A stretch of 64,000 nt of DNA, from positions 1-64,000 of the forward strand of contig CAVYGS010000001.1 of the NCBI GenBank assembly GCA_963768185.1. The letters are read 5' to 3'. Positions 52,109-61,603 of the stretch are shown in pieces (position 1 is the stretch's first letter; each line of letters starts with the position of its first letter). Position numbers and translations under genes: made by a program. Under the pieces are notes generated by a model. It had not been told where the DNA came from. It ran no database searches and saw only the letters and a program-made list of their open reading frames with translations. This DNA comes from Palsa-461 sp963768185 (GTDB lineage: Bacteria; Actinomycetota; Acidimicrobiia; Acidimicrobiales; RAAP-2).

Positions 52109-53326
52109 TCAGTCGGCGAGCGCCTGGTACACGAGCGAGCGCAACTGGGCCCGGAACGGGTACGAGGCCGAGGGCATGAGCTGGGTCATGAAGACGACCG
52201 CCAGGTCCTCGCTCGGGTCGATCCAGAAGGCTGTCGACGCGGCGCCACCCCAGTAGTACTCACCGGCCGAGCCGACCATGGCGGTCGCCGCCGGTCCCTT
52301 CCCCACGGCGAAGCCGAGCCCGAAGCCGACGCCCTTCCACCCGACCTCGCCGAAGCCGCCGGACGCCACGTCGGACAGGTCCACGCCGCCCGGCAGGTGG
52401 TTGACGGTCATGAGCTGGAGGGTCTTGCGTCCCAGGATCCGATGGCCGTCGAGCTCGCCGCCTCCCACCAGCATCCGACAGAACCGGAGGTAGTCGGGGG
52501 TCGTCGACACCAGACCACCGGCCCCGCTCAGGTAGGAGGGCCGGCGACGGTAGTGCGAGGTTTCGGGGTCGTCCCCGAGCGCCGGCGCCTCGCCGGGCCG
52601 GCGGTTGTAGTTGGCCGCGAACCGCTCGAGCTTGTCGTCGGGCACGAAGAACGCGGTGTCGGCCATGCCGAGCGGCTCGAAGATCTCGGACGCCAGGTAG
52701 TCGTCGAAGCTCTTCCCCGAGAAGATCTCGACGAGGCGCGCACAGATGTCGGTGGACAGCCCGTAGTTCCAGCGCGTCCCTGGCTGGAACTTGAGCGGGT
52801 GTCTGGAGAGGATCTCGCAGACCGACTCGAGCGTCGCACCGGCGCCCGCCTCGCGCCGTTCGTCGGCGAACGCCCGGTCGACGGGGTCGAGCAGGGCCAT
52901 GGGGCTCGGCAGGCCGGTCATGTGCATGAGCGCGTCTCGCACGGTGATCGGCTGGTCGGGATCGGCCAGGCCGACGACCCGGTCACCCTTCACCGTCGCG
53001 ACCTTGAGATCCTTCCAGGAGGGGATGTAGCGGTCGACCGGGTCGGTGAGGAGGAACAACCCTCGCTCGAAGAGCTGCATGAGCGCGATCGAGGTGATCG
53101 GCTTGGTCATGGAGTAGATGCGCCAGATCGTGTCCTCGGCGACCGGCTTGTCGCGCTCGCGGTCCATGAGGCCGAGGCTCCGGTGGTAGGCGACATGGTC
53201 GCCGCGCGCCACGGTGATCTGGCAGCCGGCGATCTTGCCGGTGGATACGTACCGGTGCTCGAAGTGCTCGGTGATGCGCTCGAGGTGCCGCTCGTCGAAC
53301 CCTGCGGACTCCGCGTCGATCTTCAC
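52109..53326 (-). CDS. Beta-lactamase-family serine hydrolase (esterase VIII-like)
   Basis: The 405-aa product has the nucleophile motif YSMTKPITS (Ser72-x-x-Lys75), a tyrosine motif near WNYGLSTD (Tyr188) and a late GGAASTAFWIDP segment replacing the KTG box. No signal peptide is seen, so it is cytoplasmic. This set fits family VIII esterases and lactone hydrolases more than true beta-lactamases. The natural substrate is unknown. Confidence 0.88.
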   Translation of the reverse strand: MKIDAESAGFDERHLERITEHFEHRYVSTGKIAGCQITVARGDHVAYHRSLGLMDRERDKPVAEDTIWRIYSMTKPITSIALMQLFERGLFLLTDPVDRYIPSWKDLKVATVKGDRVVGLADPDQPITVRDALMHMTGLPSPMALLDPVDRAFADERREAGAGATLESVCEILSRHPLKFQPGTRWNYGLSTDICARLVEIFSGKSFDDYLASEIFEPLGMADTAFFVPDDKLERFAANYNRRPGEAPALGDDPETSHYRRRPSYLSGAGGLVSTTPDYLRFCRMLVGGGELDGHRILGRKTLQLMTVNHLPGGVDLSDVASGGFGEVGWKGVGFGLGFAVGKGPAATAMVGSAGEYYWGGAASTAFWIDPSEDLAVVFMTQLMPSASYPFRAQLRSLVYQALAD

Positions 53327-53521
53327 GATTCCCCTCCCCGGGAGTCGGCCGCGGGATCGTTCCCACGATGCGCCGGCTCACCCTACCGCCGGGGATTAGG
53401 ACCTGCCCGGTCGCGTCGTTTCGGTGAGTCGGTGCGCGAGACTGCACGTCGTGGCCGCCCCGTGCACGACCCCCGGACCGCTGCGCGCGCCGGGGTCGGT
53501 GCGCCCCTCCGGCGGGTGGCC

Positions 53522-54355
53522 GTGCGTCTAGGCCTGCTCGGGGTCCGCGGCTCCACCCCCGCCCCGGGACCCGAGTTCGTCCGCTACGGGGGGCACACCT
53601 CGTGCGTCGCGGTGGCCCACGACGGGGAGCCTCCCACCCTCGTCCTCGACGCCGGGACCGGGCTCCGCTTGCTGCCCTCGCTCTTGGGCGACCATCCCTT
53701 TGCCGGCGCCATCGTGCTTGGCCACCTGCATTGGGACCACACCATGGGGCTTCCGTTTTGTCGGGCGATCGACAACCCCGACGCGACGGTCGACCTGTGG
53801 GCTCCGGCGCAGGGCGACATCGAGGCCGTCCTCGAGCGGTGGATGGCGCCGCCGCACTTCCCGATCACCCCGCTGCAGCTGCGGGGGGAATGGAGCTTCG
53901 GCGGGCTGGAGGAAGGGACCCACCAGATCGCCGGCTTCGAGGTCTTGGCCCGGGAGATCCCGCACAAGGGCGGCCGGGCGTTCGGCTACCGGGTGTCAGA
54001 CGGCCGAGCCTCGTTCGCCTACCTGTCCGATCACTGTCCGACTGCCCTCGGCCCGGGGCCTTCGGGGCTGGGCGAGCTGCACCCTGCCGCCATGGCGCTC
54101 GCCGAGGGCGTCGATTTGCTCATCCACGACGCCCAGAACCTGGACGAGGAGCTCCCGGCGCGCGCCCACTTCGGCCACTCGTGCCCCGGCTACGCGATCG
54201 AGCTCGCCCAGGCGGCCTCGGCCAGGCGGGTGCTGCTCTTCCATCACGACCCTCCTCGCACCGACGACGAGATCGACGTGCTGGCGGCGCGCTACGCACA
54301 CGCCGCGGTCCCGGTGGACGCGGCGCGCCAGGGCTCGGTGATCGACCTCCCCTGA
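53522..54355 (+). CDS. MBL-fold metallo-hydrolase
   Basis: The 277-aa product opens GLLGVRGSTPAPGPEFVRYG, then the metal motif GHLHWDHTMG (68-73 HLHWDH), ISPH-type His in AREIPHKGGRAFGYRV, an Asp/His in AYLSDHCPT and HDAQ with HFGHS. This is the RNase Z/phosphodiesterase-like branch that cleaves phosphodiester or cyclic nucleotides. GTG 53522 gives the natural start; GTG 53516 is two codons earlier. It stands alone 57 bases before the aldo/keto reductase. Confidence 0.85.
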   Translation: MRLGLLGVRGSTPAPGPEFVRYGGHTSCVAVAHDGEPPTLVLDAGTGLRLLPSLLGDHPFAGAIVLGHLHWDHTMGLPFCRAIDNPDATVDLWAPAQGDIEAVLERWMAPPHFPITPLQLRGEWSFGGLEEGTHQIAGFEVLAREIPHKGGRAFGYRVSDGRASFAYLSDHCPTALGPGPSGLGELHPAAMALAEGVDLLIHDAQNLDEELPARAHFGHSCPGYAIELAQAASARRVLLFHHDPPRTDDEIDVLAARYAHAAVPVDAARQGSVIDLP

Positions 54356-54412
54356 ACCCTCGGACTCGGGGCGTCGGACGGAGTGGCGGACGGGGCTTGT
54401 TAGGTTCGTCCC

Positions 54413-55435
54413 ATGGAACTGCGAACCCTCGGAAGAACCGGCGTCAAGGTCAGCCCCCTGTGCCTCGGCGCCATGATGTTCGGCGGTTGGGGCAACCGCG
54501 ACCACGACGATTCGGTCCGGATCATCCACCGGGCCCTCGATTCGGGGATCAACTTCGTCGACACAGCCGACGTGTACTCGCAGGGCGAGTCGGAGGAGAT
54601 CGTGGCCAAGGCGCTGAAGGACCGGCGCGACCGCGTCGTGCTCGCGACCAAGGTGCACGGGGGCATGGGCGAGGACCCGAACTTCCAGGGCAACTCGCGG
54701 CGCTGGATCATCCAGGAGTGCGAGAACAGCCTGCGCCGCCTCGGCACCGACTGGATCGACCTGTACCAGATCCACCGCCCGGACTCGAGCTGCGACGTCG
54801 AAGAGACCCTCGGCGCACTGACCGACCTCGTCCGCCAGGGCAAGGTCCGCTACATCGGCTCGTCCACCTTCCCGGCCGCCGACATCGTTGAGGCCCAGTG
54901 GGCCGCCGAGAAGCGCGTGCTCGAGCGCTTCGTCTGCGAACAGCCGCCGTACTCGCTGCTCGTGCGGGGCATCGAGACCGACGTGCTGCCCACCATCCAG
55001 CGCTACGGCATGGGCGCGATCACCTGGAGCCCGCTGGCCGGCGGGTGGCTCTCGGGCGACTACCGCCTCGGGGCCGACCTCCCGACGTCGCGGCGGGCCC
55101 AGATGATGCCGCAGCGCTACGACCTGGCGAACCCGTCGAACCAGCGCAAGCTGGAAGCCGCCGACCAGCTGGCCCAGCTGGCCGAGGACAACGGCATGTC
55201 GCTTGTGCACATGGCGGTCGCCTTCGTCATCGCCCACCCCGGGGTGACCTCGGCGATCATCGGCCCGAGGACGATGGAGCAGCTGGAGACCCAGCTGGGG
55301 GCGGCCGATGTCGAGCTCACCGGCGACGTGCTCGACGCGATCGACGGGATCATCCCGCCGGGACGGAACCTCAACCGCGGCGACGCTGGGTACATGCCGC
55401 CCTCGCTGGTCGACGCGCGGCTCCGCCGCCGCTAA
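54413..55435 (+). CDS. Aldo/keto reductase
   Basis: The 340-aa TIM-barrel product has the AKR catalytic set: Asp in FVDTADVYSQG, Tyr in the same motif, Lys in VLATKVHGG and His in LYQIHRPD. NADPH contacts are at ITWSPLAGGWLSG and AIIGPRTMEQLETQL. It resembles the Kv-beta/YhdN-like group. TAGGTT (54401-54406) lies six bases before ATG, placing this gene among those likely to be leaderless. Its stop overlaps that of the convergent CobH-CbiX gene by four bases. Confidence 0.93.
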   Translation: MELRTLGRTGVKVSPLCLGAMMFGGWGNRDHDDSVRIIHRALDSGINFVDTADVYSQGESEEIVAKALKDRRDRVVLATKVHGGMGEDPNFQGNSRRWIIQECENSLRRLGTDWIDLYQIHRPDSSCDVEETLGALTDLVRQGKVRYIGSSTFPAADIVEAQWAAEKRVLERFVCEQPPYSLLVRGIETDVLPTIQRYGMGAITWSPLAGGWLSGDYRLGADLPTSRRAQMMPQRYDLANPSNQRKLEAADQLAQLAEDNGMSLVHMAVAFVIAHPGVTSAIIGPRTMEQLETQLGAADVELTGDVLDAIDGIIPPGRNLNRGDAGYMPPSLVDARLRRR

Positions 55436-56919
55436 ACGTTGCGGCGTGCCGCCCGGTGCTCGTAGCCCGGCAGCGGCACCCGGTAGAGGCAGCCGTCGCA
55501 GTTCATGAGGACGGGCGCCCCGAGCGCCTCGTCGTAGCGCGACCACGCGAGCTCGACGATGCGGTCGTCGATGCCGATGTGCGCGCCCACACCGACCTCG
55601 GTGTCGGGGTGCTCGACGGCCCAGCGACGCGCGTCCTCGCCGACGCGCTCGACCAGGACACCGGTGAACAAGAAGTAGGGGACCACCGCGATCCGGCGCG
55701 CTCCGAGGGTCCGACACCGATCCAGGGCCTCGGCGATCGAGGGTGACGCGAGCGACACGAATGCCGGCTCGACGAAACCGAGGGGTGCCGTCGCCGAGGT
55801 CCCTCCCGTCGCGCCGAGCCCGCGTCCGTCGGCCAGCAGCCGGGCCGCCTTGACCAGGTCCGCGTTCGCGTCGGGATCCGTGGACCCGCGCCCGGCGATG
55901 ACCACGGCGTCCGCACTTCCCTGAGGCCACGGCTCCGGAGCTGGGGTGAACGGCACCTCCCGCACCCGATCCTCGACGGCTCCGAGCACCGCTGGGTGCA
56001 CGCCGAGCTCGCGGGCATAGGAGAACGTCACGCCCTTGTGGCGGGTCCTCGCCCTGCCGAGCGCGGCGGGGCCGTCGTCCTTGAGGTGCCCGGCGCCGAG
56101 CAAAAGGAGCGGGACCGCGACGACACGTGTCGCACCATCCTCGACGACCCGATCGATCGACTCGTCGAGTCCGGGTTCGGTGAACTCGATGAATCCGGCC
56201 CGCACGGGCACCGTTGGCCGGACCTTGCTGAGCGCATCGGCGAACCCGTGCAGTTCGTCAGCCCCCGCCACCGATCGGGAGCCGTGCCCGATGAGGAGGA
56301 GCGAGGCTGGGGCCGTCGCGCCCGACGCCGTGCCGGCGAGCCGGACCAGCGCGTTGAGCATCGCGGCGCCCACGGCCGCACCGCCGCGCTCGCCCACGAG
56401 TGTGATCGCGGGCACGCCGGTGTGTTCGCTCACCTCGAGGAGTCCCTCCTTCGCCTCGGTGGCGCCGACGTAGCCGACCGGGGTGCCGATGACCAGCGCC
56501 GGCTCGAGCTCGCCCGACTCGACCAGCCGGTTCACCTCCGCCAGGGCAGTCGGCGCGCAGCCGACCACGATGACCGCCCCGCGCGGGTGGGCGGCCGCGG
56601 CGCGCGCCATCGCGGCGGCGCTCCGACTGGGGTGCAGTCCGGCGTCGGGGACCTCGGCGAGGCTGCAGACCGCCCGCACACCCGAGATCCCGGCCCGCAC
56701 CATCTCGATGTCGCAGACGACGGTCGCCCCCGCCCGCAGTGCCGCGACACCGGCCTCGACGGCACCCTCGGGGATGACGAGCTGGTCGAGCAGGCTGGGG
56801 TCCGCAGTCGCGTGCACGACACGCGCCGCCAGCGCGCGTGGACCCTCGGCCCACCCGCTCAGGTCGACGCGCTCGGCGAGCAGTCGGTAGCTCTCCTCCT
56901 CGATGGGGTGGATGGTCAC
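55432..56919 (-). CDS. cobH: Fusion of precorrin-8X methylmutase (CobH) and a CbiX-type chelatase domain
   Basis: The 495-aa product joins two enzymes. Residues 1-205 are CobH/CbiC: IEEESYRLLAERVDLSGW, TVVCDIEMVRAGISG, and APTALAEVNRLVESGELEPA with the GTPVGYVGATEAK loop; it moves the methyl group from C11 to C12. Residues ~208-495 are a double CbiX/sirohydrochlorin chelatase fold (LLIGHGSRSVAGADEL, VPLLLLGAGHLKDDGPAA, VVPYFLFTGVLVERV). The C-terminal NCDGCLYRVPLPGYEHR tail is typical of actinobacterial CbiX. The start is GTG 56919. It is the last gene of the operon, 40 bases after cbiG-cobJ. Confidence 0.92.
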   Translation of the reverse strand: MTIHPIEEESYRLLAERVDLSGWAEGPRALAARVVHATADPSLLDQLVIPEGAVEAGVAALRAGATVVCDIEMVRAGISGVRAVCSLAEVPDAGLHPSRSAAAMARAAAAHPRGAVIVVGCAPTALAEVNRLVESGELEPALVIGTPVGYVGATEAKEGLLEVSEHTGVPAITLVGERGGAAVGAAMLNALVRLAGTASGATAPASLLLIGHGSRSVAGADELHGFADALSKVRPTVPVRAGFIEFTEPGLDESIDRVVEDGATRVVAVPLLLLGAGHLKDDGPAALGRARTRHKGVTFSYARELGVHPAVLGAVEDRVREVPFTPAPEPWPQGSADAVVIAGRGSTDPDANADLVKAARLLADGRGLGATGGTSATAPLGFVEPAFVSLASPSIAEALDRCRTLGARRIAVVPYFLFTGVLVERVGEDARRWAVEHPDTEVGVGAHIGIDDRIVELAWSRYDEALGAPVLMNCDGCLYRVPLPGYEHRAARRNV

Positions 56920-56959
56920 GCGCGCGCCTCGATCATGCCCGTGTCGGCGCCGATGGCCG

Positions 56960-58642
56960 TCATGCCCCGTATCCCCGGGGGGTCACCATGCGGCCGGCGA
57001 CGAGCCGGGTGGTGGACGAACCCACGATGACGCACGTGGTCATGTTGACCTCGTTGCAGTCGAGCTCGCCAAGCGTCGTCGTGGTCACGCGCTCGCCGGG
57101 GCGCCCGGCGTCGGTAACGATCCCGACCGGGGTGTCCGCCGGTCGGTGCTCGAGCAGGAGCGACCGTGCCTTTTCAATCTGCCAGGTCCGCTTGGTCGAG
57201 CGGGGGTTGTAGAGGACGAGGACGAGGTCCGTCTCGGCCGCTGCCCGCACCCTCGACTCGATCAGCTCCCAGGGGGTGAGCAGGTCGGACAGGCTGAGGG
57301 TCAAGAAGTCGTGGCCGATGGGCGCCCCGAGGAGCGCCGCCGCGGCGAGCCCCGCGGTGACGCCGGGTACGACCGAGATCTCGACGTCGCCGGCGTCGCC
57401 CGCCAGCTCGAGGGCCGGGGAGGCCATGGCGTAGATGCCGGCGTCGCCCGAGCACACGAGCGCGACACGCCGACCCTGCACCGCGAGCTCGAGGGCGAGC
57501 CGGACGCGCTCGGTCTCGGCGCCGATCGAGAACCGCCGGACATCCTGGGATGACGTGAGCAGGTCGGCGCACTGCTCGACGTAAGCGTCGAGCCCGATCA
57601 CCACCTCGGCGCCCCGCACGGCCCGCGTCGCCTCGGGTGTCCGCCGGTCGAGTGACCCTGGCCCGAGCCCGACGATGCTCAGCTGGCCTGGGGGCCCCGC
57701 CCGCCGGGCGATCGCCACGGTGACCCGGTCGCGCACCACCTTGTCGAGCACGAGGTGCCCGCCCGGGCCGGCCGCCGAGAGCGCCGCCGCTTCGGCGACC
57801 GAGCGCGTGCCGACGGCCCGCCCGACGACGTCGCTGGGGCTTGGGACGTCGACGGCGTCGAGGCGCTTGGCGGAGAACGTCCGCACGCCGAGATCCCACC
57901 GCTCGGCCACCGCCTCGATGGCTGGATGACCGTGGCGTCGGTCGATGGTCGCCACCGACCCCAGTGCGAGCCCCGACAGGCCCGCCTGCGCGAGGGCGGC
58001 GGCCACCGCGTCGCAGGCGTCCTCCGCGGTCGCGTCGCTGGTGGTGCCGAGGCCGACGACGAGCGACGCCGGTCGGAGGACGGCGACGCCCGGTGGAGGC
58101 TCGACCGACGCATCGTCGATCACGATGCGAACGGGAGCGTCCCTCGCGGTCGCTTCGGCCAGACGGTCCGCCAGCGGGGCCGGCAGCGGCCAGTCGAGCC
58201 GCCCGTCGAGCGCGACCGGTCCTCCGGCCAGCAGCGCCGCGGTCACCCCGGCGATGTCACCCTCGGCCCGGAACCCGGGGAGCAGGTCGAGCGCCGGCAC
58301 GCCGAGGCGGTCGGTCGCCGTCGTGATCACCGGGGTGGCCCCCAGATGTCCGGCCACCTCGGCGGCGAGCGCGTTGGCACCCCCTTGGTGTCCTCCGGCG
58401 ACGGCGATGGCGAATGTCGCGGCGTCGTCGACGCACACGATGGCGGGATCGGTCGCCTTGTCGGCGAGCAACGGGGCGACCAACCGCACGGTCGCCCCCA
58501 GCGCCAACACGACGACGAAGGCGTCGACCTCGCCCCAATGCGCTGCCAGGGTGGCGGCGGGCTCGCCGTGGCGCTGCTCGTAGGGGAGGCGCGCCCCGAT
58601 GGCGCGCCCGGGCTCGCTGACCGAGATGGTGAGGACCCTCAC
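56960..58642 (-). CDS. cobJ: Fusion of CbiG and precorrin-3B C17-methyltransferase CobJ
   Basis: The 560-aa product starts GTG 58642, overlapping the cobL stop (GTGA). The first ~310 residues are CbiG: VVVLALGATVRLVAPLLADK, AGGHQGGANALAAEVAGHLG, VVGLGTTSDATAEDACDAVA. The rest is a tetrapyrrole methylase: SIVGLGPGSLDRRTPEATRA, VALVCSGDAGIYAMASPALE, VPGVTAGLAAAALLGAPIGH and LYNPRSTKRTWQIEKA. CobJ methylates C17 and contracts the ring; CbiG opens the lactone formed. The fusion links two consecutive steps. Confidence 0.92.
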   Translation of the reverse strand: MRVLTISVSEPGRAIGARLPYEQRHGEPAATLAAHWGEVDAFVVVLALGATVRLVAPLLADKATDPAIVCVDDAATFAIAVAGGHQGGANALAAEVAGHLGATPVITTATDRLGVPALDLLPGFRAEGDIAGVTAALLAGGPVALDGRLDWPLPAPLADRLAEATARDAPVRIVIDDASVEPPPGVAVLRPASLVVGLGTTSDATAEDACDAVAAALAQAGLSGLALGSVATIDRRHGHPAIEAVAERWDLGVRTFSAKRLDAVDVPSPSDVVGRAVGTRSVAEAAALSAAGPGGHLVLDKVVRDRVTVAIARRAGPPGQLSIVGLGPGSLDRRTPEATRAVRGAEVVIGLDAYVEQCADLLTSSQDVRRFSIGAETERVRLALELAVQGRRVALVCSGDAGIYAMASPALELAGDAGDVEISVVPGVTAGLAAAALLGAPIGHDFLTLSLSDLLTPWELIESRVRAAAETDLVLVLYNPRSTKRTWQIEKARSLLLEHRPADTPVGIVTDAGRPGERVTTTTLGELDCNEVNMTTCVIVGSSTTRLVAGRMVTPRGYGA

Positions 58643-59940
58643 GACGCGCCCGCCGGATCGTCGGTCGGGCCCCACGCCAAGAAGACCGGGTTGTTCGCCG
58701 CGAGGCGCCAAGAGCCGTCGGGCAACCGCTCCCCGCGATCGGCGCGGACCTCGATCAGGTGTCCCAAGAGGTGTGCGGCCTCGACCGCCCGGTCCAGCGA
58801 GGCGAAGGTCGCCACGACGTGGCCGCCCGGTGCGAGGCGGCCGAGCACAGCCTCGAGGACGTCGATCCCGCCTCCCCCGACAAAGGCGCGGTCGGGGTCG
58901 GGGAGCCCGGCCAGGGATCCCGGCGCCGCGCCGGCGATCACATGCACGCCGACACCGGCGGACGCCGCGTTGGCGCTGATCGTCTCGGCGGCCCCTTCGC
59001 TGGCGTCGACCGCGAAGACGGTGAGGCCGGGGCAGAGGAGCGCGGACTCGATGGCCACGCTGCCGCTCCCGGCCCCCACGTCCCACAGCACCCCGTGTTC
59101 GGGGAGCGACAGCTTGCCCAACGCGATTGAGCGGGTCTCGGCCTTGGTGATCATGCCGCCGCGGTGGGCGTACACGGCATCGTCGCGACCCCAGGCGAGC
59201 ACGCGGTCGTGCCGCGAGGTGCGGTCGAGTGCCCCCGAGGCGCTCCAGCCGGTGAGCGGCAGGGCGCCCGGTCCGATGACCGCGACGATCGAGAGCGGGT
59301 CGAAACGCCCCTCCGCCAGCTCGTCGAGCGAGAGCTCGCGCACCTCCTCGTCGGGTGAGCCGAGACGGCTGCAGACCGCCACCGTGTCGACGGTGCAGCC
59401 CGCCGCGAGCAGGGCCTTGCCGAGCGCCTCGGGCGGCGAGTCGGGCGAGGTGAGGACGGCCACCTTGGGCGCAGTGCGCGCCACCCGCACGGCGTCGCCG
59501 AGCGGTCGCCCGTGTGCGGAGACGACGACGGCGTCATCCCAGGGGAGCCCGAGCCGGGCGAACGCCACCGAGACCGACGACGCCGCTGGCAGCACCCGGA
59601 GCTGGTGACGGTCGAGATGGTTGAGCAGCGTCCGCAGGATGCCGAAGAACCCCGGGTCGCCCGAGGCGAGCACGCAGAGGCGTCCCTCACCGCCCGAGAC
59701 GAGCGCCCGGACCCGGGCCATGAGCTCCTCGGTGTCGGCCGTGATCGGGAGCGTGTCGGCGGCCGGCCCTTCGGCGTCTCGCCAGGCGCGATAGAGGGCG
59801 AGATGGCGTTGGCCCCCGATGACCGTCCGCGCGCTGCGCAGCGCTTCCTTGGCCTCGGGCGCCAGCAGCTCGAGCCGGTCGTCGGCGATCCCGACGACGG
59901 TGACCGCGCGGACCTCGTCGAGGTGGAAGTGGTCAGCCAT
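58639..59940 (-). CDS. cobL: Precorrin-6Y C5,15-methyltransferase (decarboxylating) CobL
   Basis: The 433-aa product is the two-domain CobL (CbiE plus CbiT). The first half is a tetrapyrrole methylase (AVTVVGIADDRLELLAPEAK, VLASGDPGFFGILRTLL, VLPAASSVSVAFARLGLPWD). The second is a class I methyltransferase with GVLWDVGAGSGSVAIESALL and AFVGGGGIDVLEAVLGRLA. It methylates C5 and C15 and removes a carboxyl. It overlaps cobM by eight bases at its start and the cbiG-cobJ fusion by four at its end. Confidence 0.95.
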   Translation of the reverse strand: MADHFHLDEVRAVTVVGIADDRLELLAPEAKEALRSARTVIGGQRHLALYRAWRDAEGPAADTLPITADTEELMARVRALVSGGEGRLCVLASGDPGFFGILRTLLNHLDRHQLRVLPAASSVSVAFARLGLPWDDAVVVSAHGRPLGDAVRVARTAPKVAVLTSPDSPPEALGKALLAAGCTVDTVAVCSRLGSPDEEVRELSLDELAEGRFDPLSIVAVIGPGALPLTGWSASGALDRTSRHDRVLAWGRDDAVYAHRGGMITKAETRSIALGKLSLPEHGVLWDVGAGSGSVAIESALLCPGLTVFAVDASEGAAETISANAASAGVGVHVIAGAAPGSLAGLPDPDRAFVGGGGIDVLEAVLGRLAPGGHVVATFASLDRAVEAAHLLGHLIEVRADRGERLPDGSWRLAANNPVFLAWGPTDDPAGAS

Positions 59941-60766
59941 TGCGCCGGAGCCGCCGCACCGGGCGTCCGGAGGTGGACCCGGGACGGGACCGCTTCCGGT
60001 GCGCGTGGGCGAACGCCGGCGAGTACAGGTGGCTGCGCGCGGCCGGCCCCGCCAGCGCGTCGCCGACGAGCACCAAGGTGGTCATCGTGGCCCCCGTTGC
60101 CCGGAGGTCCTCGGCCAGCCGGCCGACCACGGTGACCACCACGCGTTCGTCGGGCCAGCTCGCCCGGATCACGATCGCCGCGGGAGTCTCGGGCGTGTAG
60201 GCACTCGGCGCTTGGAGCAGCTCGCGCTGGAGCGCCTCGGGCTGGGCCGCCGAGAGGAAGACCGCCAGCGTGCAGCCGGTCGCGGCGAACGAGGCGATGC
60301 GCTCGCGATCGGGCACCGATGCCGCGGTGCGGGTGGCGAGACGCGTCACGACCACGCTCTGGCTGACCCGCGGGATGGTGAGCTCGCGCCCGACCGCCGC
60401 GGCGGCCGCCGACAGCGAGGAGACGCCCGGGACGATCTCGAAGGACCGGCCGTGCGCGCTGCACCAGTCGATCTGCTCCTGGATCGCTCCGTAGAGGGAC
60501 GGGTCGCCGGAGTGGAGCCGGACGATCGAGGCGTCGGGGTTGGCCTCGTAGAGGGCGAGCACGTCCTCGAGGGTCATGCCCGCGGAGTCGTGCACCGCTG
60601 CCCCGGCGCGCGCGTGGGTGAGGACCTCGCGCGGGACCAGCGAGGAGGCCCAGATGACGATGTCGGCGGCACCGAGGCGCGCCGCGCCGCGCAGCGTGAT
60701 GAGGTCGGGAGCACCGGGGCCGGCCCCCACGAAGCTGATGAGGCCACCGAGCGCGTCGTCGGCCAT
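59933..60766 (-). CDS. cobM: Precorrin-4 C11-methyltransferase CobM
   Basis: The 277-aa product has ISFVGAGPGAPDLITLRGAA, IVIWASSLVPREVLTHARAG, then VRLHSGDPSLYGAIQEQIDW and EIVPGVSSLSAAAAAVGREL, all standard CobM/CbiF blocks. It adds the methyl group at C11. The C-terminal 30 residues are basic (HRKRSRPGSTSGRPVRRLRR) and longer than usual. The start ATG overlaps the cobI stop (TGATG). Confidence 0.95.
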   Translation of the reverse strand: MADDALGGLISFVGAGPGAPDLITLRGAARLGAADIVIWASSLVPREVLTHARAGAAVHDSAGMTLEDVLALYEANPDASIVRLHSGDPSLYGAIQEQIDWCSAHGRSFEIVPGVSSLSAAAAAVGRELTIPRVSQSVVVTRLATRTAASVPDRERIASFAATGCTLAVFLSAAQPEALQRELLQAPSAYTPETPAAIVIRASWPDERVVVTVVGRLAEDLRATGATMTTLVLVGDALAGPAARSHLYSPAFAHAHRKRSRPGSTSGRPVRRLRRNG

Positions 60767-61527
60767 CAGTGCTGCCCGTCGCGTCCGGCGGGAGGGACCA
60801 CCACCGTGGCGAGATACGAGGCGGGCCCGTCCCCGGCGTCACGCAAGGCGACGACCCGCTCGTCGGCCAGGCCGAGGCGCTCGCCGAGCACGGCGCCGTC
60901 GAGCCGGCCGTGCGACGCAAGCAGCTGGGTCACCGCGCCGATGTGCCGGCCGCCCTTGTAGACGACCACCGCGCACTCGGGGTCGTCGAGCGCCCGCTCG
61001 ACGTGCTCGGTCCCGTCGAGCGCGGTGACGAGCGAGAGCGACTCGGTCCCGTCCAGCAGCACCGTCCCGGTCGCGGCGGCCAACGCCTGGAACGCGGTGA
61101 TGCCGGGGACGGTCCCGACCCTGCCGCGCCAGCCCAGCTCGCCGAGCGCGCCCACCAGCGAGGGGAACGTGCTGTAGATGTTGGGGTCCCCGAGCGTGAC
61201 GAACGCCACGTGCTGCCCTCGGGCGAGCCAGGGCAACAGACGGCGGGCCGCCGCGAGATGGGAGGCGGCCCGCGCCGCGGCCCCCGCGTCGCCATCCGCG
61301 CTCATGTCGAAGGCCAGCCGATCGATCTTCAGGTCGGGGAGGGTCGCGCGGACGATCGTCTCGGCTCGGCCGGCGACGCCTTCGCCCGTGGTCGGTGCCA
61401 CGACCCGGTCGGCCCGCTCGAGGACGCGAATCGCACCCAGGGTGAGGAGCGCGGGGTCGCCAGGACCGACACCGACCCCCGTGAGCAGGGCGTTCTCGGC
61501 GCTCCCTGCGGTCCCCGGATCAGCCAC
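60766..61527 (-). CDS. cobI: Precorrin-2 C20-methyltransferase CobI
   Basis: The product of about 253 aa has the motifs LTGVGVGPGDPALLTLGAIR, FVTLGDPNIYSTFPSLVGAL, VGTVPGITAFQALAAATGTV and VVYKGGRHIGAVTQLLA. It adds the C20 methyl group, committing precorrin-2 to cobalamin. I chose GTG 61527 because TAACGT lies six bases upstream, a -10 box for leaderless start; TTG 61533 is an alternative. It is the first gene of the operon. Confidence 0.94.
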   Translation of the reverse strand: MADPGTAGSAENALLTGVGVGPGDPALLTLGAIRVLERADRVVAPTTGEGVAGRAETIVRATLPDLKIDRLAFDMSADGDAGAAARAASHLAAARRLLPWLARGQHVAFVTLGDPNIYSTFPSLVGALGELGWRGRVGTVPGITAFQALAAATGTVLLDGTESLSLVTALDGTEHVERALDDPECAVVVYKGGRHIGAVTQLLASHGRLDGAVLGERLGLADERVVALRDAGDGPASYLATVVVPPAGRDGQH

Positions 61528-61539
61528 GATCAAACGTTA
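61528..61539 (-). promoter_or_regulatory. Leaderless promoter of the cobalamin operon
   Basis: On the minus strand TAACGT, then TTGATC, then GTG. The gap to the ABC exporter gene is only 76 bases and I see no cobalamin riboswitch or B12 box in it, so any B12 control must act elsewhere. Confidence 0.45.
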
Positions 61540-61603
61540 CGAGAAGGCGGAGCGAGCGGTTCTCGGCCTCGCCACGGACGTCGTGGCGGCCGTCGCCAGG
61601 ACG

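Noticed and set aside
52397..53521. N-terminal extension of the MBL hydrolase back to 52397
   Set aside because: It lies opposite the beta-lactamase-family gene and has shadow composition; the MBL fold begins at 53522.
61528..61603. Cobalamin riboswitch upstream of cobI
   Set aside because: The gap is only 76 bases and has no B12-box-like sequence; a cobalamin riboswitch needs about 200.
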